The translations under genes and the position numbers were made by a program. A DNA stretch of 64,000 nucleotides from assembly GCF_000400505.1 (NCBI RefSeq), contig NZ_CM001857.1, positions 54,220-118,219 of the forward strand, in the 5' to 3' direction. Positions 28,991 to 39,119 of this stretch are shown here, piece by piece (positions within the stretch are counted from its first letter, which is position 1; each line of letters starts with the position of its first letter). The stretch comes from Musicola paradisiaca NCPPB 2511 (lineage in GTDB: Bacteria; Pseudomonadota; Gammaproteobacteria; Enterobacterales; Enterobacteriaceae). The notes under the pieces are model-generated. The model worked only from the letters and a program-made list of their open reading frames with translations. It was not told the DNA's origin and ran no database searches.

Positions 28991-29701
28991 ATGTTGGCGG
29001 ATATCCGTTCACGCTGGCTGTTGCCAGTAATGATGTTTTTTATGGCATTGCAACTGTCTGCCTGTGGCGACAAGGACAAGGAGCAGCGTCAGGCGTTTAT
29101 TGCGTTTCTGCAAGGGTTGCCGCAGGAAGGGCGGCAACTGCCGGAGCTTTCCGAACCGCAGAAACAGAGTTTTGGCCGCTATACCCAGGATTACGCGGTG
29201 TTGACGTCATTCAATCAGCAGTTGAATCAGGTGCTGGCTGATAGTCTGACGCCGATGCTGGACGAAGTGTCGCGTATCCATGTTCCGCAGGATTACATCA
29301 ACCAGCGCGATAGCGTGCGCCAGACGGTCAGCGCGCTTAACCTGGTGAATCAGCAGGTGCAGAACGCCAAAGCGCAGGCGGAGAATGCCCGTCGTGCATT
29401 GAAACAGACGGAAGATCTGCAACCGGTGTTTGACAAGATTTATGGCCGCATTGTGGTTCAGCCCGCCAATGCGATGATAACCGTCGGGCCAGCCAGCGTT
29501 GCGTTTGCCCAGATGTTGGTGCAAATCGGCGATTATCTGCAGGCACAGGGCAATCAGGCCATTTTTAACGGCGCCAACGTGCAGTTTCGTACCCAGCAGC
29601 AGGTTGACCAGTACAACAATATGCTGACCGAGTTGACGGGGCAGCAACAGAAGCTGTTCACGCAGTTGAAATCTCAGTCGTTGCTGACATTTGCCCGATA
29701 A
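28991..29701 (+). CDS. yiaF: DUF3053 lipoprotein YiaF
   Basis: 236 residues, the same length as remembered E. coli YiaF. Lipoprotein signal: hydrophobic core then lipobox LSAC at residues 22-25, with Cys25 followed by Gly-Asp-Lys. Aspartate at +3 rather than +2 leaves the membrane assignment open. The rest is helical, with QQVQNAKAQAENARRALKQTEDL predicted as coiled coil. Function unknown. Ribosome site CAGGAG. Strong terminator directly downstream. Confidence 0.9.
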   Translation: MLADIRSRWLLPVMMFFMALQLSACGDKDKEQRQAFIAFLQGLPQEGRQLPELSEPQKQSFGRYTQDYAVLTSFNQQLNQVLADSLTPMLDEVSRIHVPQDYINQRDSVRQTVSALNLVNQQVQNAKAQAENARRALKQTEDLQPVFDKIYGRIVVQPANAMITVGPASVAFAQMLVQIGDYLQAQGNQAIFNGANVQFRTQQQVDQYNNMLTELTGQQQKLFTQLKSQSLLTFAR

Positions 29702-29722
29702 CGACAGGTTTGCGGCAGTGAT

Positions 29723-29756
29723 AACGGCGTGAGGGGAGCTCCTCACGCCGTTTTTT
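29723..29756 (+). terminator. Terminator of yiaF
   Basis: AACGGCGTGAGG / CCTCACGCCGTT stem (12 bp) with loop GGAGCT, followed by six Ts. One of the strongest terminators in the window; it also serves the convergent chemoreceptor end. Confidence 0.92.
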
Positions 29757-29802
29757 ATGGCATTTTTAACGGTTGGCGCGATGCAGCGCACCGCTGGAAA
29801 CG

Positions 29803-31695
29803 TCAGCGCGGGAGGGGCAATTGCCGCGGGCTGCCGGCAAACGGAAGGCCATGGGTTGCCGGCCCCAATTCCCGTCCCGAAGAGAGGCGGAATACAGAAA
29901 CGGCATTCGACAGCAACACCGCCTGATCTTCGAGTGAATTGGCCGCCGCCGAGGATTCCTGTACCAGTGCGGCGTTCTGTTGCGTGGAACTGTCCATGCC
30001 CACTATCGCCTGATTGACCTGGGCGATGCCACGGCTCTGTTCGTCGGAGGCCATGGTGATTTCCCCCATGATGTCGTGGACATGCGTGACCGCCGAAACG
30101 ATGTCATTCATGGTTTTTCCTGCCTTGTGCACCAGTTGCGCACCGTGGGAAACCTGTTCCACCGACGTAGAGATCAGCCCTTCAATTTCTTTGGCCGCCT
30201 GCGAACTGCGCTGCGCCAGATTGCGGACTTCGTTAGCGACTACGGCGAATCCACGGCCCTGTTCACCGGCGCGCGCCGCTTCTACGGCGGCGTTGAGCGC
30301 CAGAATGTTGGTCTGGAACGCGATGCCGTTTATCACCGATGTAATTTCTGCAATGCGTTTGGAGCTGCCTTCGATTTCGGACATGGTCTGCACCACGTTT
30401 TCCACCAGTTTCCCGCCTGATTGCGCCGTCTGCGTGGCATCCAGCACCAGTTTATTGGCGTGATGCGCGTTGTCGGCGTTTTGTTTCACGGTCGCGGTCA
30501 GTTGCTCCATGCTGGCGGCGGTTTCTTCTACCGCAGCGGCCTGCGCTTCCGTTCGTGCGGCGAGGTCATTGTTGCCGGTGACGATTTCGCTGGCGGCGGT
30601 AGTGATTTGGGTCACTCCCATACGAATATCGTCGATCATGTTGTGCAGATTGGCTTTCATTTTTGCCATAGCGCCGAGCAGCATACCCAGCTCATCGCGG
30701 CGTTGGGTTTCCACCGTAACGGTCAGATCGCCTGTTGCGATACGTTCGGCGATATTGACCGTTTGGTTCAGCGGGTGAGTTATCTGGCGGGAGATATACC
30801 AAGCTACCAGGACGCCTAGCAGTAGTGTGATTATCGACGTGATGGCTATCTGCCATTCAGCGTTGGCGATATCCTGCTGGGTGGATGTCGTTTCTTCGGT
30901 GACGAGCTTATCCACCTCTGACATCAGTTGTTCCGCAACGGCGCCAAGTTGGTTGCCTTGATTCATCTCTTCCTGATAAGCGGGAAGATAAGCCTGCACC
31001 CGTGTTTTGTACGTTGATAACGTGGATACCACCGGTGCGAGAATCGCCTGCTGTTCCGGCGACAGGATTTTCACAAACTGATCGGTGCTGCTGCGTGCGT
31101 CATCCAGTGCCGCCAGCAATGGTTTTTCAGCGTCACTATTCAATGACAACAGTAAGCCGCGCACCAGATAGCGAACAGTAACCAGTTTTTGATTTAGTGT
31201 TGTCAGTTGCAGTTGTTGGGAGAGATCGCCCGATGCGTTGATCTGTTGTTCCAGTTCTTTGACGGGCTTGTCGGCACCCGACAGGTTCCAGCTCTTTCTG
31301 ACATCGTCTTTTTTAGCGACGGCATCAAGGTAGTTTTTCTGTTTTTCTTTATATTGGTCGATCAGTTTACTGATATTTCCCAATTTTCCGTCATAATCCG
31401 ACCGCCAGGATTTTGTCTGAATGGACGATATTAATTTAATAACATTATCAATATGTGTGGTGTTTTCCTTCATGCTATCAGGACTGTAATTGGCGCTATA
31501 AAGCGCACGATAATAACGTGCCTGATTAACCTCATCACTGATTTGATTACTGAAAATAACTTTTTCAAAACGCCCTTTCAGTATTTCGATATAGCGCACA
31601 CTGACGCCTGCAATGACAACGGTCAGCAACAGTACCAGTGCAAAACCGAACCCTAACTTTTTGCTAACCTTGATGTTCTCAAAATTTATAGCCAT
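29803..31695 (-). CDS. Methyl-accepting chemotaxis protein with a large helical periplasmic sensor
   Basis: 630 residues. First membrane helix about 12-35, a periplasmic domain of about 250 residues that is entirely helical (pattern of HBM, helical bimodular sensors, rather than the four-helix Tar type), second membrane helix about 283-305, a HAMP domain, and a signalling domain whose tip is [42 protein letters not shown]. No NWETF-like CheR tether at the C-terminus; the tail is [13 protein letters not shown] receptors bind organic acids such as TCA intermediates in Pseudomonas, so a similar ligand is possible. Monocistronic. Confidence 0.93.
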   Translation of the reverse strand: MAINFENIKVSKKLGFGFALVLLLTVVIAGVSVRYIEILKGRFEKVIFSNQISDEVNQARYYRALYSANYSPDSMKENTTHIDNVIKLISSIQTKSWRSDYDGKLGNISKLIDQYKEKQKNYLDAVAKKDDVRKSWNLSGADKPVKELEQQINASGDLSQQLQLTTLNQKLVTVRYLVRGLLLSLNSDAEKPLLAALDDARSSTDQFVKILSPEQQAILAPVVSTLSTYKTRVQAYLPAYQEEMNQGNQLGAVAEQLMSEVDKLVTEETTSTQQDIANAEWQIAITSIITLLLGVLVAWYISRQITHPLNQTVNIAERIATGDLTVTVETQRRDELGMLLGAMAKMKANLHNMIDDIRMGVTQITTAASEIVTGNNDLAARTEAQAAAVEETAASMEQLTATVKQNADNAHHANKLVLDATQTAQSGGKLVENVVQTMSEIEGSSKRIAEITSVINGIAFQTNILALNAAVEAARAGEQGRGFAVVANEVRNLAQRSSQAAKEIEGLISTSVEQVSHGAQLVHKAGKTMNDIVSAVTHVHDIMGEITMASDEQSRGIAQVNQAIVGMDSSTQQNAALVQESSAAANSLEDQAVLLSNAVSVFRLSSGRELGPATHGLPFAGSPRQLPLPR

Positions 31696-31738
31696 GTTTT
31701 TCTTCCACGTATGCCGCGTTCATTGAGAGAGGGCTGAT

Positions 31739-32006
31739 AGACTCGTCATACGTCAAGTGGCAGGTAAGTTGGCTTGGTAACTCGACCATCTCTGGGGTTG
31801 GCCCTTTGGGGGCCGCCGTTGCTGCGTTCAAATCTGCTTTCGGCAGATTTGTCGCTCACCCGAATCACTTACCGCAGTCAGATCATCGGGATGTTCCCAC
31901 TTGCCGTATTACAAGGCGCTCAATGACCCTTATCCTGAAAAGCCAATGTCTGACGTCGTTCAACACGCCAGCCGGTTGTCCTGCCGCTTGAATTATTCAA
32001 GGTATA
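31739..32006. repeat. Dispersed enterobacterial intergenic repeat, degenerate
   Basis: About 270 bases bounded by imperfect inverted ends (TCAAGTGGCAG near 31753 and, on the other strand, TCAAGCGGCAG near 31990), with inner AAATCTGC-TTTCG-GCAGATTT (31830-31850) and CACCCGAATCACTTACCGCA segments. From memory this matches a repeat found many times between genes in Dickeya, Serratia and Yersinia (tcaag...cggcaa...catcccgatgag...aagtgattcgggtgag). This copy seems to carry extra sequence. No transposase is inside. Confidence 0.6.
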
Positions 32007-32208
32007 GCCGGATCTCCGCCAACCCAAAAGATATTAATAATACTCAATAGTCCGTGATGTTATTTGGCGAGTCTTATCCGCACTAATTTTATGTATCCGC
32101 GTAGGATTGGTGCTGAATGCTCTCATCCATAAGCCGGGATAGCGTCAGAAATTAATGCGCTCAACGATGGCAAGCTTACAGGGTTTTTGTATCGGTTATG
32201 CGGTGAAT

Positions 32209-32250
32209 AAAATAAGAAAGACCCGGCATAACGGCAGTTATTCCGGGCCT
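32209..32250 (-). terminator. Terminator of sodA
   Basis: On the minus strand CCCGGAATAAC / GTTATGCCGGG (one mismatch) around TGCC, followed by TCTTTCTTATTTT. Confidence 0.85.
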
Positions 32251-32287
32251 GAGGTATTACGCTAACGTGATAATCAGCGTGAAGTGA

Positions 32288-32914
32288 TTATTTTGTGGCT
32301 TCAGCAAAGCGCTTGGCAGCTTCGTCCCAGTTGACGACGCTCCAGAAGGCTTTGATGTAATCCGGGCGACGGTTCTGGTATTTCAGGTAGTAGGCGTGTT
32401 CCCAGACATCCAGGGCGACCAGCGGGTAGCCGGACGCGCCGGAAATTGCTTCACCCATCAGCGGGCTGTCCTGATTGGCGGTGGACACCACGGCCAGTTT
32501 GCCGTCAGCTTTCAGTACCAGCCAGGCCCAACCAGAACCGAAGCGGGTAGCAGCGGCCTGCTCGAATTTTTCCTTGAAGGCGTCAACACTGCCGAAATCG
32601 CGTTCGATGGCAGCTTTCAGCTCGCCTTCCAGCGTGGTGCCCAGTTTCAGGCCTTTCCAGAACAGGCTGTGGTTGGCATGACCGCCGGCGTTGTTGCGCA
32701 GAGGGCCTTTTTTATCGGCTGGCAGTTGATCCAGTTTAGTGATCAGCTCTTCAGCGGACAGGCTGGCGAATTCCGGCAGGGATTCCAGCGCGGCGTTGGC
32801 ATTGTTGACATAAGCCTGGTGATGTTTGGTGTGGTGAATTTCCATCGTCTGCTTGTCGAAATGCGGCTCAAGAGCGTCGTAAGCGTATGGCAGGGATGGC
32901 AGTGAATAACTCAT
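32288..32914 (-). CDS. sodA: Superoxide dismutase [Mn]
   Basis: 208 residues from ATG 32914 with GGAG 9 bases upstream; the open frame continues upstream through the promoter and is not coding. Metal ligands His27, His82, Asp169 and His173. Gly77/Gly78 in [13 protein letters not shown] and Gln148 in ANQDSPL are the manganese-type signature rather than the iron type. It dismutes superoxide in the cytoplasm. A Fur-box-like sequence about 100 bases upstream fits the iron regulation of E. coli sodA. Important for surviving the plant oxidative burst in pathogens of this type (general knowledge). Confidence 0.97.
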   Translation of the reverse strand: MSYSLPSLPYAYDALEPHFDKQTMEIHHTKHHQAYVNNANAALESLPEFASLSAEELITKLDQLPADKKGPLRNNAGGHANHSLFWKGLKLGTTLEGELKAAIERDFGSVDAFKEKFEQAAATRFGSGWAWLVLKADGKLAVVSTANQDSPLMGEAISGASGYPLVALDVWEHAYYLKYQNRRPDYIKAFWSVVNWDEAAKRFAEATK

Positions 32915-33012
32915 GTTTAGCATCTCCATTATGTTGTAATGCGGAATGACCGTTGTTCGGCGCAAGCTTGTTAGCGCCGCGTAAGCATTAGGTTCATTAT
33001 AGTTAATTAAAT

Positions 33013-33031
33013 GATATTGAAAATGATTATT
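33013..33031. promoter_or_regulatory. Fur box upstream of sodA
   Basis: The 19-base stretch starting GATATTGAAAATG matches 15 of 19 positions of the palindromic Fur consensus GATAATGATAATCATTATC. It sits about 100 bases before the sodA start. Confidence 0.75.
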
Positions 33032-33117
33032 CGAGGTTGCGGCCAGCGCCTTATGCTCTTTTAGCCCTTGGATGCAAATGCTTATGCCAACAGCCGTCAA
33101 CCTAACAACAAATCGGT

Positions 33118-33951
33118 CTAAGCCCGCAGCCGTTGCGGATGCGTATACACCGTGGCGCGACCGGGACGGCAGAAACCGACCAGCGTCAGATTACAGCGTT
33201 GAGCGACATCCACCGCCAGCGATGTCGCCGCCGAGACGGCGAAGAGAATTTCAACGCCGCACATAGCGGATTTTTGCACCATCTCATAGCTGGCGCGGCT
33301 GGAAACCAGCACTGCGCCTTGCTGCCAGGGCTGGCCGGCGCGCAGGCCAAGCAGTTTATCCAGCGCCACATGGCGGCCCACGTCTTCGCAGCCCCCTTGC
33401 AATTGCCCATCCGGCGCGATCCAGGCGGCGGCGTGGGTTGCGCCGGTGAGTTGCCCTGCCTGCTGTACATTTTTGAGCGCGTGCAACGCATTTTCCAAAT
33501 GGGAAAGCGAAAAGGTCTGGGTAAAAGGCAGCGGCGAGATCGGTTTACCGATTTCCGCCAGTTGTTCGACGCCGCAGACGCCGCAGCCGGTTCGCCCGTC
33601 CATTGCCCGACGGCGTTGTTTCAGGCCGGCGAAGCGGCGGGAGGAGAGTTCTATCTGTACTTCGATACCGTTGCATACGGGGACGATGTCCATACCGTAG
33701 ATTTCTCGCGGCGACTCGATGATGCCTTCCGACAGTGAGAACCCCAGCGCGAAGGGCTCCAGATCCTTGGGGGTCGCCATCATCACGACATGGGAGATCC
33801 CGTTATAAACCAGCGCCACCGGCACTTCTTCCGCCAGCCAATCCGGCTGCGCGTATTCGAGGCTGCCCTGATGTCGTACCTGACGTTGGCACGCGCCGGT
33901 TGCCGCATTCTGCGAAACGGTGGGCGGAAAATTATCGACGTTGCTGTTCAC
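33118..33951 (-). CDS. fdhD: Formate dehydrogenase accessory sulfurtransferase FdhD
   Basis: 277 residues, the same length as E. coli FdhD, GTG start. The two cysteines Cys123 and Cys126 (TGCGVCG) carry the sulfur moved from IscS to the molybdenum cofactor of formate dehydrogenase. [33 protein letters not shown] and [20 protein letters not shown] are highly conserved. The first 30 residues are divergent. No fdo operon is next to it in this window. The ribosome site is poor (CAGG directly before GTG). Confidence 0.96.
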   Translation of the reverse strand: MNSNVDNFPPTVSQNAATGACQRQVRHQGSLEYAQPDWLAEEVPVALVYNGISHVVMMATPKDLEPFALGFSLSEGIIESPREIYGMDIVPVCNGIEVQIELSSRRFAGLKQRRRAMDGRTGCGVCGVEQLAEIGKPISPLPFTQTFSLSHLENALHALKNVQQAGQLTGATHAAAWIAPDGQLQGGCEDVGRHVALDKLLGLRAGQPWQQGAVLVSSRASYEMVQKSAMCGVEILFAVSAATSLAVDVAQRCNLTLVGFCRPGRATVYTHPQRLRA

Positions 33952-34312
33952 CCTGATTGTCTGCCTGTCATCGCATAAGTAGGTTGCCGCATTATTTCAC
34001 CGCTGCCTGGTGGATGCGAACTTTTCTCCCGGAGTTGCGTACCTGCACGCAATCAGAGTAACGAGGTGTAACACTCTGGCTACAAACTGTGCGCTGTGTC
34101 GGAGAGTGAAGATTTCACCGTGGAACAGGCTGTTGTAATGGATAACGCGCTGTATATTCTTTAATCACTGTTACTGATTTGTTTTCGCTTTTGTGTCTTC
34201 CAGTGTTTTTCACTGTGGTCAGGGCGATCGCAGGCGCGCTGATCACATGGGTATAGCTGAGCCCCTACACCCCAAGCGGTGTTGCAGGCGGTGCATCACG
34301 AAGGAGAACGAC
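33952..34312. other. 361-base divergent promoter region, fdhD / aldB
   Basis: Holds both promoters. An inverted GGTGTAACACTC-like segment near 34064-34075 and a TATATTCTTTAATC stretch near 34150 are the only features that stand out; E. coli aldB is controlled by Crp, Fis and RpoS but I could not find a convincing Crp site. The open frame from 34193 into aldB lacks a ribosome site. Confidence 0.4.
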
Positions 34313-35851
34313 ATGACCATTGACGCTTCAGGCAGCCGGGTTGCTCCCGGTGAGTATGGATATGCGCTTAATCTGAAGAAACGTTATGACAACTTTATCG
34401 GCGGCGCATGGGTGCCGCCTTCCAGCGGCGAGTATTACCTCAACCTGACGCCAGTGACCGGGTTGCCGCTGTGTGAAGTCGCCAGTTCGAACACCCTTGA
34501 TGTAGATCACGCGCTGGACGCGGCGCATAAAGCCAAAGCCGAATGGGGAGCGATGTCTGCCAGTGCGAGGGCGTTGATTCTTAATCGCATCGCTGATCGT
34601 ATGGAGGAAAACCTCGAACTGTTGGCCAGCGCTGAAACCTGGGACAACGGCAAGCCCATCCGTGAAACCCTCAATGCCGACGTCCCGTTGGGCATCGATC
34701 ATTTCCGTTATTTCGCCGCCTGTATTCGTGCGCAGGAAGGGAGTATCAGTGAAATCGATCACGATACCGTGGCCTACCACTTTCACGAGCCGTTGGGCGT
34801 GGTGGGGCAGATTATTCCGTGGAACTTCCCGCTGTTGATGGCGTGCTGGAAGCTGGCGCCCGCGCTGGCGGCGGGTAACTGCATTGTGCTTAAGCCCGCC
34901 AAACTGACGCCGCTTTCAGTATTGTTGCTGATGGAGTTGATTCAGGATTTGCTGCCGCCGGGCGTTCTCAATGTCGTGAATGGCGCCGGGGGGCAGATCG
35001 GCGAATATCTGGCGACCTCTCCGCGTATCGCCAAGGTTGCGTTTACCGGCTCTACCGAAGTCGGCCAGCAGATCATGGGCTATGCCGCCCAGAATGTGAT
35101 CCCGGTGACACTGGAACTGGGCGGCAAATCGCCGAATATCTTCTTTGCCGATGTGATGGATCGGGAAGACAGCTTTTTCGATAAGGTGCTGGAAGGCTTC
35201 ACGCTGTTTGCTTTCAATCAGGGCGAAGTGTGTACCTGTCCGAGCCGGGCGCTGATTCAGGAGTCCATTTACGAGCGTTTTATGGAGCGAGCCATCAAGC
35301 GCGTCGAATCCATTCGCGTGGGCAACCCGTTGGACAGCCAGACCATGATGGGGGCGCAGGTTTCGTCCGGCCAGTTGGACACCATTCTGAATTACATCGA
35401 TATCGGCAAAAAAGAGGGGGCGCAGGTGCTGAGCGGTGGGCGTCGTAAAGCGCTGCCGGGCGATCTGGCGCAGGGATACTATCTGGAACCGACCATTCTT
35501 TTTGGCCACAACAGTATGCGCGTATTCCAGGAGGAAATTTTCGGCCCGGTGCTGGCCGTAACCACCTTCAAGACCATCGATGATGCTCTGGAGATCGCTA
35601 ATGACACCCAGTATGGGCTGGGTGCCGGGGTCTGGAGCCGTAATGCCAACATTGCCTATCGTGTAGGCCGTGGCGTACAGGCTGGTCGTGTGTGGACCAA
35701 CTGCTACCATGCGTATCCGGCACATGCGGCATTCGGCGGGTACAAACAATCGGGCATTGGCCGGGAAAATCACAAAATGATGCTGGAGCATTATCAGCAG
35801 ACTAAATGCCTGTTGGTGAGTTACTCGGATAAACCGCTCGGCCTGTTCTGA
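34313..35851 (+). CDS. aldB: Aldehyde dehydrogenase AldB
   Basis: 512 residues from ATG 34313, with AAGGAG 7 bases upstream. Catalytic Cys307 ([10 protein letters not shown]), general base Glu268 ([10 protein letters not shown]), and the NAD(P) site [11 protein letters not shown]. Very close to E. coli AldB from PGEYGY to the identical [10 protein letters not shown] end. It oxidises acetaldehyde and related aldehydes to acids with NADP, usually in stationary phase. Monocistronic; a strong terminator follows and is shared with the convergent regulator gene. Confidence 0.95.
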   Translation: MTIDASGSRVAPGEYGYALNLKKRYDNFIGGAWVPPSSGEYYLNLTPVTGLPLCEVASSNTLDVDHALDAAHKAKAEWGAMSASARALILNRIADRMEENLELLASAETWDNGKPIRETLNADVPLGIDHFRYFAACIRAQEGSISEIDHDTVAYHFHEPLGVVGQIIPWNFPLLMACWKLAPALAAGNCIVLKPAKLTPLSVLLLMELIQDLLPPGVLNVVNGAGGQIGEYLATSPRIAKVAFTGSTEVGQQIMGYAAQNVIPVTLELGGKSPNIFFADVMDREDSFFDKVLEGFTLFAFNQGEVCTCPSRALIQESIYERFMERAIKRVESIRVGNPLDSQTMMGAQVSSGQLDTILNYIDIGKKEGAQVLSGGRRKALPGDLAQGYYLEPTILFGHNSMRVFQEEIFGPVLAVTTFKTIDDALEIANDTQYGLGAGVWSRNANIAYRVGRGVQAGRVWTNCYHAYPAHAAFGGYKQSGIGRENHKMMLEHYQQTKCLLVSYSDKPLGLF

Positions 35852-35869
35852 CGGGAAGAGTGTTGATTA

Positions 35870-35897
35870 ACAGGGCTGCGTATGCAGCCCTGTCTGT
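35870..35897. terminator. Terminator between aldB and the GlxA-type regulator
   Basis: ACAGGGCTGC / GCAGCCCTGT, perfect 10-bp stem, loop GTAT, then CTGTTTAT on the plus strand. Confidence 0.85.
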
Positions 35898-35900
35898 TTA

Positions 35901-36824
35901 TCAGCAGTGCTGTTGCTGCCGCTGCTGGGCCCGCCGTAGCTGACGGCCGGAAGAGAACCCAGCCATCAACGCGGCTTTTTCCACGCCAATGCCTTGCCTC
36001 AGGCGCTGTTGCGCGACGGCGATGCGTAACCGCTCGTGATACTCCCGGACGCTGATACCAGTTTGTTCGCGAAACAGGCGGGTCAAATGGCGGCTACTGA
36101 CGTGAATACGATCAGCCAGCGCGTCGAGGGGCCAGTCGGCTTCCGGCTCCGCCGACATTAAATCCTGCGCCCGGTGTACCACCGGGTGGATATGGTTACG
36201 GTGTTGCAGCCAGGGTGAGAGCTGCTCGTCGCTGCCCGCTCGTCGGAAGTACACCACCATTTCTCGGGCGACCTGCAGCGATTGTTGCGCATCAAGAAAA
36301 CGAGCGATCAGATGCAGGGTCAGGTCGATGCCGGCGGTGATGCCCGCACTGGTGTAAATACCGCGATCTTCAATGAAAATCCGGTTCTCTTTTACCAATG
36401 CCAGCGGTGCCTGCTGGATCAGCCGTTCCAGTACATCGTGGTGGGTGGTGCATTGGTAGCCATCCAACAGGCCGGCTTGCGCCGCCAGCAGGGTGCCGGA
36501 ACAGATACAGGCCAGCGTCAGCCGCTGCGCACGCGAGGCTGGTTGCAGCCGACAGAGCCAGCGGCGTGCGATATCGGCTTGCGGTGTCGAAAAATAGTGT
36601 TGTGAATCAAAGACGCCAGGAACGATCAGAATCGCGCCTTCGGGTAGCTCATCCGGTAGTGGGGCAAGGTGGCTCAGCGTCATGCCGGTGGAGCATTGCA
36701 ATTCAGCTTCCGGGCTGACGTAATGCAGCGAAAAGTGGCCGGCCAGCCGTAACGCTTCCGCCGGGCCTGCGACATCCAGCATCAGTACGCCGGGAAGCAT
36801 CAGGAAGTAGACTTGTCGGCTCAT
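35901..36824 (-). CDS. GlxA family transcriptional regulator (DJ-1/PfpI domain plus AraC HTH)
   Basis: 307 residues from ATG 36824 (AGGAG upstream). Residues 1-180 form a DJ-1/PfpI-like domain (VYFLMLPGVLMLDVAGPAEAL, LACICSGTLLAAQAGLLDG with the nucleophile-elbow cysteine). Residues 205-300 hold two AraC-type helix-turn-helix motifs (LDALADRIHVSSRHLTRLFREQTG and VEKAALMAGFSSGRQLRR). Such regulators often control adjacent amidase or hydrolase genes. It follows the isochorismatase-fold gene after 79 bases on the same strand and probably regulates it. Confidence 0.85.
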   Translation of the reverse strand: MSRQVYFLMLPGVLMLDVAGPAEALRLAGHFSLHYVSPEAELQCSTGMTLSHLAPLPDELPEGAILIVPGVFDSQHYFSTPQADIARRWLCRLQPASRAQRLTLACICSGTLLAAQAGLLDGYQCTTHHDVLERLIQQAPLALVKENRIFIEDRGIYTSAGITAGIDLTLHLIARFLDAQQSLQVAREMVVYFRRAGSDEQLSPWLQHRNHIHPVVHRAQDLMSAEPEADWPLDALADRIHVSSRHLTRLFREQTGISVREYHERLRIAVAQQRLRQGIGVEKAALMAGFSSGRQLRRAQQRQQQHC

Positions 36825-36903
36825 GGTTGGGGCTCCTGCTGCATCTGATGATTGCCGCCACTGTGGCGGCAAGGTGCCGCTTCGCCGTCACGCGGTCGGC
36901 GAA

Positions 36904-37452
36904 TTACGATGTTTGTTCCAGTTCGGCCAGACAGGCGTCCACACTGCGGATGGCGGCGAAGCGATCGATCAATACGGTTTCGGTGCGGTGTTTCAATTCG
37001 CCGCTACTTAGCGTCAGGCCGTCATGCGTCATTGGGAATGTCAGCGTGGCTTCTGTAACAAACGTTACCCGATAGCCCAGATCGGAGGCAACTCGGGCGG
37101 TGGTTTCACAGCACTGTTCGGTACGAATACCGGAAATAATCAGGTGACGGATCTCCTGCTGTTGTAACCAGGTCAGCAGGCCTGACTCGGTTAACGCATT
37201 ATGTACGTGTTTGTGCACCTGGATGTCTGACCGATGTGTCAAAAAAGACTGACGGACGACATGGCCGGACGCCAGCGAAAAGGGGCCCTGCGATACATGG
37301 AAAACGTCCGCAATGGCGACGCCCTGACGTTGGCAGCCATCAATCAATCGCAGCAGCGCCGTCTGAAATGCCGGAACATCGCTCTCCGTCCAGAATGGAC
37401 GGTGTAAAAAAGAGTTTTGTACATCAATGACTAACAATGCTGACTGGGCCAT
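36904..37452 (-). CDS. Isochorismatase family cysteine hydrolase
   Basis: 182 residues from ATG 37452, with GGAGAG 7 bases upstream. Catalytic triad of the family: Asp10 (LLVIDVQNSF), a Lys in the VHKHVHNAL segment near 106, and Cys in GIRTEQCCETTARVA near 139. Nicotinamidase-, N-carbamoylsarcosine- and isochorismate-hydrolases share this fold; there is no aryl-carrier domain. Substrate unknown. Pairs with the downstream GlxA-type regulator. Confidence 0.82.
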   Translation of the reverse strand: MAQSALLVIDVQNSFLHRPFWTESDVPAFQTALLRLIDGCQRQGVAIADVFHVSQGPFSLASGHVVRQSFLTHRSDIQVHKHVHNALTESGLLTWLQQQEIRHLIISGIRTEQCCETTARVASDLGYRVTFVTEATLTFPMTHDGLTLSSGELKHRTETVLIDRFAAIRSVDACLAELEQTS

Positions 37453-37584
37453 ATCGGCTCTCCGGTGGTGGTGGTGAGTGGTCATGATGCAGCAGACGAC
37501 CGGATGACTGAAGGCCAAATCAGGACATGATAGGGCTATATCTGGACGAGTTGCGGATAACAGCTCGTCCAGCCCATGGTGGGG

Positions 37585-39045
37585 TTATGACATCATCGGC
37601 AGCAGATGATGATAGAGCTGGCGGAAGACGCCGCGTTGTTCACCATAATGTGCGTGGCGCGCCGGATCCGGCGTATGGATTTGCTCTATCGGCAATTCGG
37701 GCAGCAGCGTTGCCAGCGGCTGATCCGGATTCATCGCGATCTGTGCCAGACGAGCGGCGCCAAGTGCCGGGCCCACATCGCCTCCCGTTCGGTACACCAG
37801 CGTTTTACCGCTGATATCCGCCAGCATTTGTCGCCAGTAGGCACTGCGCGCGCCGCCGCCAATCAGCGTAACGCGCTCAGGTTCAAGCCCGGTCATGTGC
37901 AATACATCCATGCCGTCCGCCAACGCGAAACCCACCCCCTCAAGCACCGCCCGGCCCAGCGCGGCCCGGCCATGCGAATGCGTCAGCCCCCAGAACGCCC
38001 CTTTTGCATGCGGATTGTTGTACGGCGTGCGCTCACCGGACAGATAGGGCAAAAACCAGATTGGGGTTGCCGTTTCGTCCTCGCCGGCTTGTTCCGCTTC
38101 GGTCAACAAGGCAGCCACGCTGTCGGCGTGGGTCAGCTTTGCCGCCCAGTCCAGGCAGGATGCGGCACTCAGTATGACCGACATCAGGTGCCAGGTAGCG
38201 GGCAGGGCGTGACAGAAACTGTGCACCGCATGCTGAGGGTTGCTGCGAAATCCATCGCTGACGGCAAAATAGACGCCGGACGTACCCAGCGACAACATCG
38301 CCTGACCGGCCTGATATACACCGACGCCGATCGCGCCAGCCGCGTTGTCTCCGCCGCCGGCAACGACCGGGACGGTCTTCATTCCCCAGCGGGCGGCGAT
38401 ATCAGCCCGCAACAACCCGGTGATACTGTTGCCTTCAAACAGCTCGGGCATCTGTTCACGAGTCAGCGCGCAGGCGTTGAGCAGTACATCGCTCCAGTCC
38501 CTCTTGGCGACATCCAGCCAGAGCGTGCCGGCTGCATCCGACATATCGCTGGCGAAGTCGCCGGTCATGCGGAAACGCAGGTAATCCTTGGGCAACAGCA
38601 CTTTGTCCACCTGCCGGAAGATCTCCGGCTCATGCTGTTGCACCCATTTTAGCTTGGGAGCGGTAAACCCCGGCATCATCAGATTGCCGGTGATATGTTG
38701 GCAATCCGGCGTCAATTGCTCCAGTTCAAGACATTGCAGGGAACTGCGTCCGTCATTCCACAGAATTGCCGGGCGCAGTACCTGTTGTCGCCGATCCAGC
38801 AGCGTGGCGCCATGCATCTGGCCGGAGAGCCCGATCGCACGTACCGCGCTAAGATCATGTTGTCTCGCCAACTGCGTCAATACGCCATCGGTCGCCTGCC
38901 ACCAGTGTTCCGGATCCTGTTCTGACCATAAAGGATGGGGTCGGGATAGGGTCAACGCGGCGCTCTGACTGGCGATGACTTCGCCGTCTTCCCGCAGAAG
39001 AACGGCTTTTACACCCGACGTTCCCAGATCGATACCTATGTACAT
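37585..39045 (-). CDS. xylB: Xylulokinase
   Basis: 486 residues (E. coli 484). FGGY kinase family: MYIGIDLGTSGVKAVLL phosphate-1 motif, SGQMHGATLLD near 80, catalytic aspartate in GGDNAAGAIGVG near 235, and LIGGGARSAYWRQMLADI near the C-terminus. It phosphorylates D-xylulose to xylulose 5-phosphate for the pentose phosphate pathway. Downstream of xylA on the minus strand (74-base gap). Confidence 0.97.
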   Translation of the reverse strand: MYIGIDLGTSGVKAVLLREDGEVIASQSAALTLSRPHPLWSEQDPEHWWQATDGVLTQLARQHDLSAVRAIGLSGQMHGATLLDRRQQVLRPAILWNDGRSSLQCLELEQLTPDCQHITGNLMMPGFTAPKLKWVQQHEPEIFRQVDKVLLPKDYLRFRMTGDFASDMSDAAGTLWLDVAKRDWSDVLLNACALTREQMPELFEGNSITGLLRADIAARWGMKTVPVVAGGGDNAAGAIGVGVYQAGQAMLSLGTSGVYFAVSDGFRSNPQHAVHSFCHALPATWHLMSVILSAASCLDWAAKLTHADSVAALLTEAEQAGEDETATPIWFLPYLSGERTPYNNPHAKGAFWGLTHSHGRAALGRAVLEGVGFALADGMDVLHMTGLEPERVTLIGGGARSAYWRQMLADISGKTLVYRTGGDVGPALGAARLAQIAMNPDQPLATLLPELPIEQIHTPDPARHAHYGEQRGVFRQLYHHLLPMMS

Positions 39046-39119
39046 AACGCCTCACTGTTTGTGTTTGTGCGGTGTTGGCGAGTTCAACCGTAGCCGGATG
39101 GCATGCCGAACGGACAGCA

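Larger units (their letters stand above)
31696..32287. other. 592-base region between chemoreceptor and sodA
   Basis: Holds the chemoreceptor promoter, the dispersed repeat at 31739-32006, an A+T-rich stretch, and the sodA terminator at 32209-32250. No ORF with a ribosome site and plausible protein sequence was found. Confidence 0.6.
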
